Shown in pieces: positions 17,103 through 26,010 of a stretch of 64,000 bases of DNA. A program made the translations under genes and the position numbers. The number at the start of each line of letters is the position of its first letter. Position 1 is the stretch's first letter. The DNA comes from Clostridia bacterium (lineage in GTDB: Bacteria > Bacillota > Clostridia > Oscillospirales > Acutalibacteraceae), in contig JAFZIK010000004.1 in the NCBI GenBank assembly GCA_017554405.1, positions 39,356 to 103,355 of the forward strand, given 5' to 3'. Under the pieces are notes generated by a model, which was given only the letters and a program-made list of their open reading frames with translations, did not search any database and was not told the DNA's origin.

Positions 17103-18247
17103 TTTACCCTTCTTAAGGAAGTAACCGCCGCCTCTATCGCGCTTAAAAGCGCATTGACGTCATAAGCGGTATTATAGCGGGAAAAGCTTACCCTTAACGC
17201 GCTGTCTATCCTGTCTTTCGGAAGTCCCATTTCGCCGAGAACGTAACTGCCCCTGCCCTTTGAACAGGCGCTGCCGGAGGAAACGTAAACGTTTTTATCC
17301 TCAAGAAAATGAAGCAGCGTTTCCGAGCGGTATCCGGGCACCGAAAAATTAAGAACGAACGGAAGCGCGTCACTTGGCGAATTGATCTTTACAAAGCCGG
17401 TTTTTATCAGTTTTTTTTCGGCGCTTTCCCGCAAAGCTTTCACCTTTAAAAGATTTTTATCAATATCGCCTATCGCTTCTATCGCGCCGTAAAGGCCGTA
17501 AATATCATAAACCGACTGGGTGCCCGAGCGAAAGCCGCTCTCCTGCCCGCCGCCCCATAACAGCGGCAGGACGGTAACGCCCTTTTTAACGTAAATGAAT
17601 CCTATGCCTTTAGGGCCGTGTATCTTATGCGCCGAGGCGGTTATGATATCTGCGCCGAGTTCCTTTACGTTTATGCGCATTTTTCCGAACGCCTGAACGC
17701 AGTCGCAGTGAAGTATAGCGGGAGCGCCCGCCGCTTCTATCGCGCGGCGCGCCGACTTTACCGGCATTACCGCGCCGGTCTCGTTGTTTACAAGCATAAT
17801 GCTTACGAGTATCGTTTTACCGTTTATCGCTTTTTTAATGCTTTCTTCGCTTACCGTGCCGTCGCTCTGAGGTTTTATTCTCACTACCTCAAACCCCTCG
17901 GCTTCAAGCCGCTTTATCGGCTCAAGCACGCTCGGATGCTCAACACTGGTGGTAACTATACGGTTGCCGCGTTTTTTTCTGGCGGACACCGCGCCGAAGA
18001 GGGCGGTATTGTTACCCTCGGTGCCGCCCGAAGTAAAATATATTTCATCAGGTCTTGCTCCGAGCATACCGGCGATTTCAGAACGCGTTTCATCAAGTAA
18101 ACGCTCGGAGTTATAACCCATACGGTGCAGACTTGAAGGGTTGCCGAAAGCGCCGGACATGGCTTCCGACATTCTTTTTTTCGCTTCTCTGCAAATCATT
18201 GTTGTTGAACTGTTATCAAGATAAACGATTTTTCCCAAATAAGTCAC
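17099..18247 (-). CDS. Cysteine desulfurase (NifS/IscS type), ThiI partner
   Basis: The enzyme removes sulfur from cysteine as an enzyme-bound persulfide. The 382-residue PLP enzyme shows YLDNSSTT at its start, the GGTEGNN segment, the PLP lysine in SAHKIHGPKG (about residue 208) and the sulfur-carrying cysteine in SSGSACSKG (about 328) with the short loop insertion of the NifS-like class. The start is uncertain: GTG at 18247 is used here, but TTG three codons later would give the conventional short N-terminus. The overlap with thiI indicates a dedicated tRNA thiolation role. Its promoter carries a perfect inverted repeat. Confidence 0.92.
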   Translation of the reverse strand: MTYLGKIVYLDNSSTTMICREAKKRMSEAMSGAFGNPSSLHRMGYNSERLLDETRSEIAGMLGARPDEIYFTSGGTEGNNTALFGAVSARKKRGNRIVTTSVEHPSVLEPIKRLEAEGFEVVRIKPQSDGTVSEESIKKAINGKTILVSIMLVNNETGAVMPVKSARRAIEAAGAPAILHCDCVQAFGKMRINVKELGADIITASAHKIHGPKGIGFIYVKKGVTVLPLLWGGGQESGFRSGTQSVYDIYGLYGAIEAIGDIDKNLLKVKALRESAEKKLIKTGFVKINSPSDALPFVLNFSVPGYRSETLLHFLEDKNVYVSSGSACSKGRGSYVLGEMGLPKDRIDSALRVSFSRYNTAYDVNALLSAIEAAVTSLRRVK

Positions 18248-18270
18248 ACTTTCGATCGATATACACAGTT

Positions 18271-18299
18271 ATTATACAATATGTTGTATAAATAAACAA
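18271..18299 (-). promoter_or_regulatory. Sigma-A promoter of the nifS-thiI operon
   Basis: On the minus strand TTGTTT (18294-18299) and a perfect TATAAT (18271-18276) are separated by 17 nt, 24 bp upstream of the GTG start of the desulfurase gene. Confidence 0.65.
18272..18291. promoter_or_regulatory. Perfect inverted repeat over the nifS promoter, operator candidate
   Basis: TTATACAA (18272-18279) and TTGTATAA (18284-18291) form a perfect 8-bp inverted repeat with a 4-nt centre. It covers the spacer and the -10 box of the nifS-thiI promoter, the place where a dimeric repressor would block transcription. The binding protein is not known. Confidence 0.5.
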
Positions 18300-18378
18300 T
18301 AGCAAAATGACATTTTTTTAAAAAATCTCAAATATTTTTATCATAATACGCCGGGAGCGCGCTTCGGCGTTATTGTCC

Positions 18379-18407
18379 TTGCAATAATCGGTCGTATGTG
18401 TTAAAAT
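18379..18407 (+). promoter_or_regulatory. Probable sigma-A promoter of mnmE
   Basis: TTGCAA (18379-18384) and TAAAAT (18402-18407) are separated by 17 nt, 29 bp upstream of the mnmE ATG. Confidence 0.5.
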
Positions 18408-18436
18408 GATTTGATTAAATAATTGGATGTGAGAAA

Positions 18437-19801
18437 ATGGCGGAGCGCACCGTTGCGGCGATATCCACCCCTAAAGGCGAGGGCGGGATATCGGTAATAA
18501 GAATATCCGGCGATGAGGCGGTAAGCATTGCCGATAAATGCTTTAAAGCGATAAGCGGCAAGCCGCTTACGGGTCTTAAGGGTTACAGCGCGGCTTTCGG
18601 CAAAGCGATAAGACCCGACGGCTCGGTGATAGACGAAGCGGTGGCTCTTGTGTTCCGCTCCCCAAAAAGCTACACGGGCGAGGACGTTGCCGAAATATCG
18701 GTGCACGGCGGATATATACCCGCAAACGAATGCCTTAAAAGCGTTTTCGCGGCGGGCGCCTACCCGGCAGAGGCGGGCGAGTTTACAAAACGCGCTTTTA
18801 TAAACGGCAAAATAGACCTTGCCGAAGCCGAGGGCGTAATGGAGATTATCGGCGCCCGTTCGGCGGCGGCGCTCGATATCGCCATGCGCGCAAAAGAGGG
18901 ATATATCAGCCGCGATATAGAAAACATCACCGAGCGGATGCTCTTTACGGCGGCAAGTCTCGCGGCATACTCGGATTTCCCCGATGAGGATATTGAAGGT
19001 CTTGACTATGAGCATTTTTCTGCTTTACTGCTTGAATGCGAAGCCGCGCTCGAAAAGCTTATATCGACCTTTGAGGGCGGCCAGGCGATACTTGCCGGCG
19101 TGCCTGCCGCGATCGTGGGCAAACCGAACGTAGGAAAATCAACGCTTATGAATATGCTCTCGCGGGAGGAAAAATCGATAGTTACCTCGCTTGCCGGGAC
19201 TACACGCGACGTGATAGAAGCGCAGGTGCGCGCCGGCAACGTTATGCTGTTGCTCGCCGATACCGCCGGCATACGCGAAACGCAGGACAGTATCGAGAAT
19301 ATCGGAGTGGAAAGGGCGATAAGAAAGCTCAGAAGCTCCGCTTTGATACTTGCGGTTTTCGATATCTCCGAGCCGCTTGACGGCGAGGACCTTAAGATAA
19401 TAGATATGCTCAAAGGCAAAAAGTGCATTGCAGTGCTCAACAAAAACGATCTTGCAAAGAAGGCTGACCTTTCGCCTCTTGAAGGCATTATGACGGTCAG
19501 TGTATCGGCAAAAAGCGGAAATGGCGGCGATACGCTTATTTCCGCCATCGAAAACATTTGCAAGACCGCCGAGATAACCGAGGGGGATACCGTGCTTTTA
19601 AACGAACGGCAGTATTCCTGCGCAATAAGGGCAAAAAGCGCCATAACAGAGGCGCGCTCGGCGTTGCTCTCGGGCGTTACGCTTGACGCGGTGACCGTGC
19701 TTATAGACGACGCCGTAAACGCCCTTTTGGAGCTTTCGGGCAAGCGGGCAAGCGAAAGCGTTGTTGAGGAAATTTTCAAAAACTTCTGTATCGGAAAATA
19801 A
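18437..19801 (+). CDS. mnmE: tRNA uridine-5-carboxymethylaminomethyl GTPase MnmE
   Basis: MnmE works with MnmG to modify the wobble uridine (cmnm5U34) of several tRNAs. The 454-residue protein has the N-terminal formyl-THF-binding domain (start AERTVAAISTPKGEGGISVI), a helical domain, an inserted GTPase domain with G1 GKPNVGKST, DTAGI and NKND, and the invariant C-terminal CIGK ending. The length is normal. It is followed by mnmG after 15 bp and rsmG, the classical arrangement near replication origins in Firmicutes. Confidence 0.97.
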   Translation: MAERTVAAISTPKGEGGISVIRISGDEAVSIADKCFKAISGKPLTGLKGYSAAFGKAIRPDGSVIDEAVALVFRSPKSYTGEDVAEISVHGGYIPANECLKSVFAAGAYPAEAGEFTKRAFINGKIDLAEAEGVMEIIGARSAAALDIAMRAKEGYISRDIENITERMLFTAASLAAYSDFPDEDIEGLDYEHFSALLLECEAALEKLISTFEGGQAILAGVPAAIVGKPNVGKSTLMNMLSREEKSIVTSLAGTTRDVIEAQVRAGNVMLLLADTAGIRETQDSIENIGVERAIRKLRSSALILAVFDISEPLDGEDLKIIDMLKGKKCIAVLNKNDLAKKADLSPLEGIMTVSVSAKSGNGGDTLISAIENICKTAEITEGDTVLLNERQYSCAIRAKSAITEARSALLSGVTLDAVTVLIDDAVNALLELSGKRASESVVEEIFKNFCIGK

Positions 19802-19816
19802 AGGAAGCAGATATAA

Positions 19817-21703
19817 ATGATAAAAAGGTATGACGCGGGCGAATATGACGTTGCCGTTATAGGCGGGGGTCACGCCGGCATCGAGGCGGCGCTCGCCTCG
19901 GCTCGGCTCGGATGTAAAACGGTTATGTTCACTATCAGTCTTGACTGGATAGGCAATATGCCCTGCAACCCCTCGATAGGCGGCACAGCTAAAGGTCATC
20001 TTGTTCGCGAGCTTGACGCGCTGGGCGGCGAAATGGGCAAGGCGGCGGACGCCAACACCCTTCAAAGCCGTATGCTAAACCGCGGAAAAGGTCCGGCGGT
20101 ATATTCGCTTCGCGCCCAGATCGACCGCCGCGCTTACAGCGGATATATGAAAAACGCGGTCGAAAAACAGCCGGGGCTTGACGTTAAGCAGGCGGAAATA
20201 ATCTCTATCGAAAAACAGGACGGGGTCTGGAAGCTTTGCACCCGCCTCGGCGCCGTGTTCTCGGCAAAGTGCGCGATAATCGCCACCGGCACCTTTTTAG
20301 GGGGCAGGGTCTACATAGGCGAAGTGAATTACGAAAGCGGACCGGACGGCAACTTCCCGGCGACCGAGCTTGCCGTTTGTCTTAAGAATATGGGCTTGCC
20401 GCTTCGCCGCTTTAAAACCGGAACGCCCGCCAGAGTTGCAAGGGACAGCATTGATTTTTCAAAGCTCGAGGTCCAACCGGGCGATTCCGTGACCGAACCG
20501 TTCAGTTATAAAACAAAGCACCCGATAGAAAACAAGGTGGTCTGCCACATCGGGTATACAAATGATAGAACCAAAGAAATAATACTTGCAAATCTCGACC
20601 GCTCGCCGCTATACTCGGGCGTTATCGAGGGCGTAGGTCCGCGCTACTGCCCGAGCATTGAGGATAAAATAGTTCGTTTTTCCGATAAACAGCGCCACCA
20701 GATGTTTATCGAGCCCTGCGGCGAAAACACCGATGAAATGTATCTGCAAGGGATGTCCTCCTCCCTGCCCGAAGAGGTGCAGATCGCCTTTTACAGGACT
20801 ATGGAGGGGCTTGAAAACGTAAAGGTAATGCGCAACGCATACGCTATAGAATACGACTGTATCGACCCTTCAGCCCTTTACCCCACCCTTGAACTGAAAG
20901 AACAAAAGGGGCTTTACGGAGCGGGGCAGTTCAACGGTTCCTCGGGTTATGAGGAGGCGGCGGCGCAGGGGCTTATAGCCGGTATCAACGCGGCAAGAAG
21001 CGTTAAGGGACTGCCGCCCGTGACCCTTTCGCGCACAAGCTCATATATAGGGACTCTCATAGACGACCTTGTTACAAAAGGTTGTATGGATCCATACCGC
21101 ATGATGACCTCGCGGAGTGAATACCGCCTGCTCTTAAGGCAGGATAACGCCGACGAGCGCCTTATGCCTATCGGTCACGATATAGGTCTTATAGACGACG
21201 AGACCTTCGGCGAAATGAAAAAGGAAACCGAGTTAAAGCTTGCTGAAATAAAGCGGATAAACGGTGTTTTCCTTGCTCCCTCGGAAGCGCTCAACGAACT
21301 GCTTTGCGACCGCGGGACCGCGCCGGTAACTTCGGGCATAAACCTCGCCGATCTTATACGCCGCCCGCAGATAAGCTATAAAGACCTGGCTCCCTTTGAT
21401 AAAGGAAGACCGGTCCTGCCCGACCGCGTTTGCGAAAAGGTAGAGATCGAGATAAAATACGAGGGATATATAAACCGCCAGATAAAGCAGGTTGAAGAGA
21501 TGAAACGGCTTGAGGATAAAAAGATCCCCGCCGATACCGATTATGATTCCATTCACGGTTTGCGGCTTGAAGCCAAAGAAAAACTCAATAAAATAAGACC
21601 CGAAAGTATAGGCAGAGCCGGGCGCATATCGGGCGTGAGCCCAGCCGATATATCGGTGCTTTTAGTATGGCTCTCGGGTAACGGCGGTGATAAAAATGAC
21701 TGA
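19817..21703 (+). CDS. mnmG: tRNA uridine-5-carboxymethylaminomethyl modification enzyme MnmG
   Basis: MnmG (GidA) is the FAD-binding partner of MnmE in wobble uridine modification. The 628-residue protein shows the N-terminal dinucleotide motif VIGGGHAGIEAALASARLG, the conserved NPSIGGTAKGHLVRE, the PGDS..PFS region and the C-terminal helical domain ending with GRAGRISGVSPADISVLLV. The length and motifs are canonical. Its stop lies inside the start of rsmG, indicating coupled translation. Confidence 0.97.
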   Translation: MIKRYDAGEYDVAVIGGGHAGIEAALASARLGCKTVMFTISLDWIGNMPCNPSIGGTAKGHLVRELDALGGEMGKAADANTLQSRMLNRGKGPAVYSLRAQIDRRAYSGYMKNAVEKQPGLDVKQAEIISIEKQDGVWKLCTRLGAVFSAKCAIIATGTFLGGRVYIGEVNYESGPDGNFPATELAVCLKNMGLPLRRFKTGTPARVARDSIDFSKLEVQPGDSVTEPFSYKTKHPIENKVVCHIGYTNDRTKEIILANLDRSPLYSGVIEGVGPRYCPSIEDKIVRFSDKQRHQMFIEPCGENTDEMYLQGMSSSLPEEVQIAFYRTMEGLENVKVMRNAYAIEYDCIDPSALYPTLELKEQKGLYGAGQFNGSSGYEEAAAQGLIAGINAARSVKGLPPVTLSRTSSYIGTLIDDLVTKGCMDPYRMMTSRSEYRLLLRQDNADERLMPIGHDIGLIDDETFGEMKKETELKLAEIKRINGVFLAPSEALNELLCDRGTAPVTSGINLADLIRRPQISYKDLAPFDKGRPVLPDRVCEKVEIEIKYEGYINRQIKQVEEMKRLEDKKIPADTDYDSIHGLRLEAKEKLNKIRPESIGRAGRISGVSPADISVLLVWLSGNGGDKND

Positions 21704-22412
21704 TTTTAAGACGGGATCGCTTATCCCTTTATGCGAAGAATTCGGGCTTTGCCTCACAAAAGAGGCGGCGGAGAGATTGGATCTTTACGGCAATCTGCTT
21801 TTGGAGTGGAACGAAAAGATGAACCTTACCGCCATAACCGAGCCGGAAGAGGTGCTTTACAAGCACTTTTACGATTGCCTTTTGTTCTTTTCGGCGACCG
21901 AAGTTAAAAAGGGCGCAAAGATAATAGACGTAGGCACCGGCGCGGGCTTTCCGGGATTGGTGCTTAAAATCGCCCGACCGGATATAAACATCACCCTGCT
22001 TGACGGTTTAGGCAAAAGAATAACCTTTTTAAACGCGGTGCTGGCAGAGCTCGGAACAGAGGGCGAGGCAATACATCTTCGCGCCGAGGAAGGCGGAAGA
22101 AAACCCGAACTGCGCGAAAAATTCGATATTGCAACGGCAAGGGCGGTTGCAAATCTCGCCGCGCTGGCGGAATACTGCGTTCCCTTCGTTAAACCCGGCG
22201 GACTTTTCGTCGCGATGAAGGGCGGCGAACCGCACTCGGAGGTCGAGAACGCCAAAAGCGCCTTAAAAACGCTCGGTTGCGGTGAGCCCGGAATAATACT
22301 CAAAAACCTGCGCGAAAACGAAAAAAGAAGCTTTATTATTGCAAAAAAAATATCGCAAACTCCGCCAAAGTATCCCCGGAACAGCGCAAAAATATCAAAA
22401 GCCGTGCTTTAA
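21696..22412 (+). CDS. rsmG: 16S rRNA (guanine-527 N7) methyltransferase RsmG
   Basis: RsmG (GidB) methylates G527 of 16S rRNA. The 238-residue protein has the SAM motif IIDVGTGAGFPGLVLKI, followed by TLLDGLGKRITFLNAV and the conserved TARAVANLAALAEYC; the C-terminus KISQTPPKYPRNSAK is typical. I chose ATG at 21696 (GGTGA 5 nt upstream) over GTG at 21687. It overlaps the end of mnmG by 8 bp. A terminator hairpin straddles its stop codon. Confidence 0.95.
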   Translation: MTDFKTGSLIPLCEEFGLCLTKEAAERLDLYGNLLLEWNEKMNLTAITEPEEVLYKHFYDCLLFFSATEVKKGAKIIDVGTGAGFPGLVLKIARPDINITLLDGLGKRITFLNAVLAELGTEGEAIHLRAEEGGRKPELREKFDIATARAVANLAALAEYCVPFVKPGGLFVAMKGGEPHSEVENAKSALKTLGCGEPGIILKNLRENEKRSFIIAKKISQTPPKYPRNSAKISKAVL

Positions 22413-22432
22413 CAGCGCGGCTTTTGGTTTTT
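22397..22432 (+). terminator. Terminator overlapping the rsmG stop
   Basis: Arms AAAAGCCGTGC (22397-22407) and GCGCGGCTTTT (22415-22425) pair with one T-G wobble around a 7-nt loop and are followed by GGTTTTT. Confidence 0.72.
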
Positions 22433-22459
22433 ACTGTCGGATCACGCGACCGAAAACGC

Positions 22460-22488
22460 TTTACAAAACGCGGCTTGTCCGCCATAAT
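22460..22488 (+). promoter_or_regulatory. Probable sigma-A promoter of the noc-like gene
   Basis: TTTACA (22460-22465) and CATAAT (22483-22488) are separated by 17 nt, 29 bp upstream of the ATG at 22518 and after the rsmG terminator. Confidence 0.5.
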
Positions 22489-22517
22489 TATTTCAGAAAG
22501 TTTCGGGAGGCAAAGGT

Positions 22518-23339
22518 ATGCACACCATAAGCGAGAAAAAACTGCTGCTCCTCCGCCCGGGCGATATACTGCCTTCCCCCGATCAGCCGAGAAAGCGTTT
22601 TGATGAGCAAGAGCTTGATTCGCTGGCAAAAAGTATAAGCGCAAACGGTATTATCGAGCCGCTTTGCGTTCGCCGGGACGGCAGGGATAAATACGTCCTG
22701 ATATCGGGCGAGCGGCGGCTTCGCGCGGCAAAAATAGCGGGGCTGAGGCGAATACCCTGCGTTGTTCATAAGACCGACGATAAGAGCGCCGCGCTTTTCA
22801 CCCTTACCGAAAACATCCAGCGCGAGGACCTTGATTTTTTTGAGGAGGCCGCCGCGATAGACCGCCTGCTTGCAATATACGGTATCAGCGCTACCGAAAT
22901 GGCGGCGCGGCTCGGTATGGCGCAATCCACCCTTTCAAACAAACTGCGGCTTTTACGGATAGACCGGCTCGACCGCGAAAAAATAATCGCGGCAAATTTG
23001 AGCGAACGCCACGCGAGGGCGCTTTTGAGACTCAATAAAAACGATATCCCGAGCGTTATCGATACGGTAATAAGCCGGCAGTTAAGCGTCCGGGAGACAG
23101 AAGAACTCGTTTGCGCCATAGTATCGCCCAAAAAGCCGGAACCTCAAAAAGAGCCGGTGCGAAAGGCGGCAATAGGCGATATAAAGATCTTTTCAAACAG
23201 CCTTTCAAGACTTCTTACAACCATGCAGAATTCCGGCATAGAGGCAAGCTCCTCTCGCAGAGAGACCGATGATTACGTTGAATTTGAGGTTCGTATAGAG
23301 AAAAACACCACCCACCAGCTTGCAATCGCCGGTATATAA
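22518..23339 (+). CDS. noc: ParB/Noc-family DNA-binding protein
   Basis: The 273-residue protein is a ParB-type CTP-switch DNA-binding protein. It has the N-terminal ParB motif with SGERRLRAAKIAG (CTP-binding GERRxRA box), the LTENIQREDL segment, and a central helix-turn-helix around YGISATEMAARLGMAQSTLSN (about 120-140), then a weaker C-terminal dimerisation region. The position right after rsmG is that of the nucleoid occlusion factor Noc in Bacillus, so Noc is the likely role; Spo0J/ParB is the alternative because the parA-parB pair that normally follows is absent. GGGAGG precedes the ATG by 7 nt. Confidence 0.82.
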   Translation: MHTISEKKLLLLRPGDILPSPDQPRKRFDEQELDSLAKSISANGIIEPLCVRRDGRDKYVLISGERRLRAAKIAGLRRIPCVVHKTDDKSAALFTLTENIQREDLDFFEEAAAIDRLLAIYGISATEMAARLGMAQSTLSNKLRLLRIDRLDREKIIAANLSERHARALLRLNKNDIPSVIDTVISRQLSVRETEELVCAIVSPKKPEPQKEPVRKAAIGDIKIFSNSLSRLLTTMQNSGIEASSSRRETDDYVEFEVRIEKNTTHQLAIAGI

Positions 23340-23353
23340 AACGTTAAAATCTG

Positions 23354-23388
23354 CCGTTTGCCTTTCCCCTTGGGCAAACAGCGGTTTT
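23354..23388 (+). terminator. Hairpin with T-run after the noc-like gene
   Basis: GTTTGCC (23356-23362) and GGCAAAC (23373-23379) pair, with further CCG/CGG pairing across a small bulge, then TTTT. It lies 14 bp after the stop. Confidence 0.6.
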
Positions 23389-23464
23389 ATAAGCCCTTTG
23401 GGGTAATACCCCGCGCGGTTTTGCACTGCCGCGAAAAGGGCGCCCATATTCATCCCCATACACT

Positions 23465-23497
23465 GACGCCCCTGCTTTTCAAGCAGGGGCGTCGGTG
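23465..23497 (+). terminator. Strong 13-bp hairpin, plus-strand terminator
   Basis: GACGCCCCTGCTT (23465-23477) and its exact complement (23481-23493) enclose a TTC loop and are followed on the plus strand by GGTGTTTTTATT. The minus side has no T-run, so it mainly stops transcripts from the noc side. Confidence 0.65.
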
Positions 23498-23503
23498 TTT
23501 TTA

Positions 23504-24337
23504 TTATTTATCGTATTCGTCCAGAAAATAATGCTTTTTGCCCTTCCGTTTATAGGCAAGCACGGTATCGGTATTAACGTTTTGCAGACTGCCGAAAATG
23601 CACTTTTCAACGTCGGGATGTTTCTTTTTAAGATCCTTGATGAGCGCCTTTATCTCTCTTCGTTTTGAAAGCTCCTCATCCTTTTCGGAGTTTTCGGTAA
23701 AGCGGCAGGCGCATCGCAAAAATTTAAGCCCGTTGTTATCACGCCAGGATATTATATCCTCCTCCCGCACAAGATACAGCGGACGGATAAGTTCCATACC
23801 TTCAAAATTGGTGCTGTGAAGCTTTGGCATCATACCCTGTATCTGGGCACCGTAGAGCATACCCATAAGGGTGGTCTCTATCACGTCGTCGTAATGATGA
23901 CCGAGCGCGATCTTGTTACAGCCGAGTTCCTTTGCAAAGCTGTAAAGATATCCCCTGCGCATACGGGCGCAAAGATAACAGGGGGATTTCGGTATTTCGC
24001 GGACCGCCTCAAAAATATTGCTTTCAAATATCTTTACAGGTATATCGAGCAGTTTGGCGTTCTGCTCTATAAGGCGGCGGTTTTCCGGATTGTAGCCCGG
24101 GTCCATAACTATATAACAAACCTCGAACGGCACGTCCGAATACTGCTTAAGCTCCTTAAAAAGCACCGCGGTAAGCCAGGAATCCTTGCCGCCTGAAATG
24201 CAGACCGCGACCCTGTCCCCCGCGTTTACAAGCTTATATATCTTTAGCGCCTTATTGAATTTAGCGGTAATGTTACGGCGATACTTCTTTTGAAGCGAAG
24301 CCCTCACCTTTTCGTAAAATTCGTTTTCCATTATCAC
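23504..24337 (-). CDS. TtcA-family tRNA thiolation PP-loop ATPase
   Basis: TtcA-like enzymes activate tRNA with ATP and insert sulfur, in the best-known case at cytidine 32. The 277-residue protein has the PP-loop SGGKDS (about 48-53), a CYLCARMRRG motif whose cysteines match the family iron-sulfur ligands, GHHYDDVIETTLM, and a third conserved cysteine pair in LRCACRF. Its exact tRNA target is not known. The GTG start at 24337 overlaps the previous gene by 4 bp; ATG two codons later is an alternative. The stop lies at 23504, just beyond the plus-strand terminator. Confidence 0.8.
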   Translation of the reverse strand: MIMENEFYEKVRASLQKKYRRNITAKFNKALKIYKLVNAGDRVAVCISGGKDSWLTAVLFKELKQYSDVPFEVCYIVMDPGYNPENRRLIEQNAKLLDIPVKIFESNIFEAVREIPKSPCYLCARMRRGYLYSFAKELGCNKIALGHHYDDVIETTLMGMLYGAQIQGMMPKLHSTNFEGMELIRPLYLVREEDIISWRDNNGLKFLRCACRFTENSEKDEELSKRREIKALIKDLKKKHPDVEKCIFGSLQNVNTDTVLAYKRKGKKHYFLDEYDK

Positions 24338-24870
24338 AAATTCTCTTTGACCGCCTTGCGCACTACCGAGTTGAACCAGCAGTAAAGCGCCTCGCCGAGC
24401 TCCTGATATATGGGATCGCCATCGTGCGAGCAGAGCATCGCGAAGGTCTGCCCTATGCGGCGTTCGATATCGTTGCCGCGGCGGAAAGCGAGATAGTAAA
24501 ACGAAAACGCGCCCATATCGGAAGATGTTTTATATATCTCGTCGCCGGCTTTTTTGAGCGCGTCAAGAAAGCTTTTCTGGGCAACGCCCGAAAGGGTATC
24601 ATCGGTTATATACTGTTCGAAACCGGCGGTAGCCGAAAAGGATAAAAGCAATCTTCTTTGTATCAAAAGCCCGTAATCGGTGTTATCCTCCGGTAACTCG
24701 CCCGCGTTCTTTAAAAACTGTTCGGCAACGGCGGCGCCAACCCGCTTTGCGGCGGCGCGCTGCTCACCGGAAACGTTCTTTTCTTCGCTTGCCGCAATGT
24801 TTTTTCTTATATCTCTTGAAGGTTTATCGCCCGCTATTTTCACGTCGCTGTCATTCTCAACAAACGTCAC
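24334..24870 (-). CDS. Conserved-looking protein of unknown function
   Basis: The 178-residue product is soluble and rich in helices, with no signal peptide, membrane segment or motif that I recognise. It contains the patches GEALYCWFNSVVRK near the C-terminus and SSDMGAFSFYYLAFRR in the middle. It overlaps the ttcA-like gene by 4 bp and follows rpoD by 70 bp, so it probably belongs with that operon. Codon use matches neighbours, which supports a real resident gene. No function is proposed. Confidence 0.7.
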   Translation of the reverse strand: MTFVENDSDVKIAGDKPSRDIRKNIAASEEKNVSGEQRAAAKRVGAAVAEQFLKNAGELPEDNTDYGLLIQRRLLLSFSATAGFEQYITDDTLSGVAQKSFLDALKKAGDEIYKTSSDMGAFSFYYLAFRRGNDIERRIGQTFAMLCSHDGDPIYQELGEALYCWFNSVVRKAVKENL

Positions 24871-24940
24871 ACTGCCACCTCTTTTACTGTTTGTCCGTTT
24901 AAATTCTATGTAGAAGCTTCGCTGTTTATTACGGCGAAAC

Positions 24941-26008
24941 TTATTTCTCCTTGAACTTGTTGCTCCTGACCGGATGACGGAGCTTACGTAACGCCTTTGC
25001 TTCTATCTGGCGTATGCGCTCACGGGTTACGTTAAATTCCATACCCACCTCTTCAAGGGTATGGCAACGCCCGTCCTTAAGCCCGAAGCGCAAGCGGATG
25101 ACCGCCTCTTCACGCGGGGTAAGGGTATGAAGCACGTTATCGATATCCTCGTTGGTTATGGTCTTGAGCGCCGCCTCATCCGGAGCGAGCGCATCCTCAT
25201 CCTTAATGAAATCCATAAGGCGGGAATCCTCCTCGGGGCCTATCGGGGTCTCCATGGATACCGGTTCCTGCGCAACACGCATTATCTCGCGCACGCGCTC
25301 AACGGGAAGCCCCATCTTTTCGGCTATGACCTCTTCGCTCGGCTCATATCCGTTTTCGTGAAGCAGCTGGCTTTGCACCTTTTTAAGACGGTTGATGGTT
25401 TCGACCATATGGACCGGTATGCGTATGGTGCGCGCCTGATCGGCTATCGCCCTTGTTATCGCCTGCCTTATCCACCAGGTGGCATAGGTAGAAAACTTGA
25501 AGCCCTTGGTGTAATCAAATTTATCTACCGCCTTGATAAGACCCACGTTGCCCTCCTGGATAAGGTCGAGGAAATACATACCTCTGCCCACATACTTTTT
25601 GGCAATGCTTACAACAAGCCTTAGGTTTGCCTCGGTAAGACGCTGTTTGGCACGCTCATCGCCATCCGATATACGAACGGCAAGATCGACCTCTTCATCC
25701 GAAGTGAGAAGCGGAACACGGCCTATTTCACGCAGATATACCTTGACCGGATCGTCGAGCGAGATATTATCGAGCGAAAGATCGTCGCCTAAATTATCAA
25801 CGTCGACCTCTTCAAGCTTCAACTCCTCGTCGCTCGGCTCCTCATCAAAATCGATATCGAGAACGGTGGGCTCCGAAAACAGTTCTTCAAGATCGTCGGG
25901 CGCGTTTTCGATATCATCTATGGTTTCCTTTTTATCCTCGTCGTCCTCTATCGGTTGCGGGATCTCTTTTACCTCTTCCTTTAAATCCTTTTCCTTTTTT
26001 TCAGCCAT
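24941..26008 (-). CDS. rpoD: Primary RNA polymerase sigma factor
   Basis: This is the housekeeping sigma factor (sigma A). The 355-residue protein has an acidic N-terminus (residues 1-80, region 1.1-like), region 1.2 with [16 protein letters not shown], region 2 including [17 protein letters not shown] and the -10 recognising [17 protein letters not shown], region 3 and a C-terminal region 4 with [15 protein letters not shown] and [20 protein letters not shown]. It follows dnaG by 2 bp in the typical dnaG-rpoD operon. Confidence 0.97.
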   Translation of the reverse strand: MAEKKEKDLKEEVKEIPQPIEDDEDKKETIDDIENAPDDLEELFSEPTVLDIDFDEEPSDEELKLEEVDVDNLGDDLSLDNISLDDPVKVYLREIGRVPLLTSDEEVDLAVRISDGDERAKQRLTEANLRLVVSIAKKYVGRGMYFLDLIQEGNVGLIKAVDKFDYTKGFKFSTYATWWIRQAITRAIADQARTIRIPVHMVETINRLKKVQSQLLHENGYEPSEEVIAEKMGLPVERVREIMRVAQEPVSMETPIGPEEDSRLMDFIKDEDALAPDEAALKTITNEDIDNVLHTLTPREEAVIRLRFGLKDGRCHTLEEVGMEFNVTRERIRQIEAKALRKLRHPVRSNKFKEK

Positions 26009-26010
26009 AT

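Noticed and set aside
24914-24942. Hairpin over the rpoD stop as a terminator
   Set aside because: The 9-bp stem with a wobble has no T-run after it on the minus strand and the next gene lies in the same direction.
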